Positions 5,196-5,858 of a stretch of DNA of 5,858 bases are shown piece after piece. How positions within the stretch are numbered: the stretch's first letter is position 1; each line of letters begins with the position of its first letter. The stretch comes from a bacterium (GTDB taxonomy: Bacteria > Krumholzibacteriota > Krumholzibacteriia > JACNKJ01). A model generated the notes under the pieces. It was given only the letters and a program-made list of their open reading frames with translations. It was not told the DNA's origin and did no database searches. Location: the NCBI GenBank assembly GCA_014382085.1, contig JACNKJ010000325.1:1-5858 (forward strand). The letters run 5' to 3'. A program made the position numbers and the translations under genes.

Positions 5196-5858
5196 CTACC
5201 TCTCCTCTTCCACTTCAATATTCGGGCGGTTGTCGGGTAAGAAGTCGGCATGTTCCTTCATGGTCGCCGTGTGCTCCCTCAGATAAATGGCCCAGGCATT
5301 CATGGGATCTGTAATGGAGTCGGCTCCCATGCTGGCGAAGACCTCGGCGGCCTGTTCGTATCCATTGTCGAGCATGTCCAGCTGGGCCAATTGGAATCGG
5401 GCCCAATTGCGTGCTTCGGTGTGAACACAGTTCGTCAATTCACCATAGTGACGGCGTGCGCGCAGGCGATCGTTGAGTAAGAAAGCACAGTCGGCAGCGC
5501 CTTGAAGGATTTGCTGTTCCTCACCGTGAACGCTGGGATGCAACATGCCCGGGCTTTTCATGGCGTTGAGCAGGGCTTCATAATGGAAGGACGCGTCTTC
5601 CAGACGACCCATGCTGCGAAGCAAGAGACCTTTATAGAGCACCAGATTCGCGGAGGCATTTTCGCGATTGCTCAGACAGATGCCGTCGAGCAGATCCAGA
5701 GCTTGGAGATTGCGACCTTCGTCCACCATATGGCGAAGCATTCTAAGCACGGCATTTTCGTCTAGCTCGGCCATTTTCGCACTGTCTACACCCAGAAGCT
5801 CCTCGGCTCGAATCCAATCACCACGTCCCAGAGCGCTTTGCAGGAGACCGTTGAAAAC
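5196..5858 (-). CDS. TPR-like helical-repeat protein, 5' end cut off by the window
   Basis: I do not recognise a named family. The frame stays open from the right edge, giving 220 residues that end at a TAG at 5196-5198. An ATG at 5774 could be read as the start, but it has no Shine-Dalgarno at a useful distance. The 28 codons before it read as the same type of protein (for example LLQSALGRGDWIRAEELLG), so the true start is most likely outside the window. About five helix-turn-helix hairpins with TPR-like spacing can be seen, for example around GLLLRSMGRLEDASFHYEALL and FQLAQLDMLDNGYEQAAEVF. The tail is acidic (IEVEEER). There is no membrane segment in the visible part, so it is probably cytoplasmic, although an N-terminal signal could lie beyond the edge. 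The FlgN-like gene starts 3 nt after its stop, so it is co-transcribed with flagellar genes. By inference it is a scaffold or chaperone-like partner in flagellar assembly or its regulation; the function is unknown. Confidence 0.72.
   Translation of the reverse strand, partial: VFNGLLQSALGRGDWIRAEELLGVDSAKMAELDENAVLRMLRHMVDEGRNLQALDLLDGICLSNRENASANLVLYKGLLLRSMGRLEDASFHYEALLNAMKSPGMLHPSVHGEEQQILQGAADCAFLLNDRLRARRHYGELTNCVHTEARNWARFQLAQLDMLDNGYEQAAEVFASMGADSITDPMNAWAIYLREHTATMKEHADFLPDNRPNIEVEEER
5199..5202 (-). promoter_or_regulatory. Ribosome binding site of the FlgN-like gene
   Basis: GAGG lies 6 nt before the ATG at 5192, in the last codons of the TPR-like gene. It supports this start and translational coupling with the preceding gene. 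Confidence 0.65.

Larger units (their letters stand above)
1..5858 (-). other. Single flagellar operon segment: regulator pair plus MS-ring and rod genes
   Basis: All eight genes share one strand and are separated by -4 to 30 nt, so no space exists for an internal terminator or a conventional promoter outside coding sequence. The order is TPR-like, FlgN-like, kinase, regulator, flgB, flgC, fliE, fliF. In many bacteria fliG, fliH and fliI follow fliF, so the transcript probably continues past the left edge. The operon promoter must lie to the right of the window. Confidence 0.85.

Noticed and set aside
5215..5406. Minus-strand 63-codon open frame overlapping the TPR-like gene
   Set aside because: It is an out-of-frame shadow of the repeat-protein coding sequence, with low-complexity translation and no ribosome binding site.

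Overview
This window is one tightly packed flagellar gene block, read entirely on the minus strand from about 5858 down to 1. It carries seven complete or nearly complete genes plus the first 467 codons of fliF. No complete gene on the plus strand is supported. No tRNA, rRNA, CRISPR array, insertion sequence or terminator was found.

In the direction of transcription the order is: a TPR-like helical-repeat protein whose 5' end lies beyond the window (5858-5196), a FlgN-like export chaperone (5192-4770), a small soluble histidine kinase (4767-4060), a sigma-54-dependent NtrC-type response regulator (4063-2672), flgB (2670-2260), flgC (2250-1747), fliE (1737-1432) and fliF (1401 to the left edge). 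Gaps are 3, 2, -4, 1, 9, 9 and 30 nt. The tight spacing, with Shine-Dalgarno sequences lying in the 3' end of the preceding gene, indicates a single translationally coupled transcript. Its promoter and terminator both lie outside the window.

The last four genes build the base of the flagellum. FliF forms the MS ring in the inner membrane, FliE links it to the rod, and FlgB and FlgC are proximal rod subunits. The two-component pair resembles the FlrB/FlrC (FleS/FleR) and FlgS/FlgR systems that activate sigma-54-dependent rod, hook and filament genes. The FlgN-like protein probably handles hook-filament junction proteins. The layout therefore places an assembly-checkpoint regulator next to the MS-ring and rod parts it may monitor.

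The organism is probably a flagellated, Gram-negative bacterium with sigma-54-controlled motility and roughly balanced to moderately high G+C. The order flrB/C-like, flgBC, fliEF differs from the gammaproteobacterial order, where fleSR directly precedes fliE. It would fit delta-proteobacterial-type or FCB-type lineages, but the sequence alone does not settle the phylum.

Most of the window is conventional flagellar biology. The less ordinary points are the unidentified TPR-like protein at the head of the block, the sensor-less kinase with a non-acidic residue after its phospho-histidine, the altered phosphorylation loop of the regulator, the shortened FliF collar region and a uniform 6-nt Shine-Dalgarno spacing at six successive starts.
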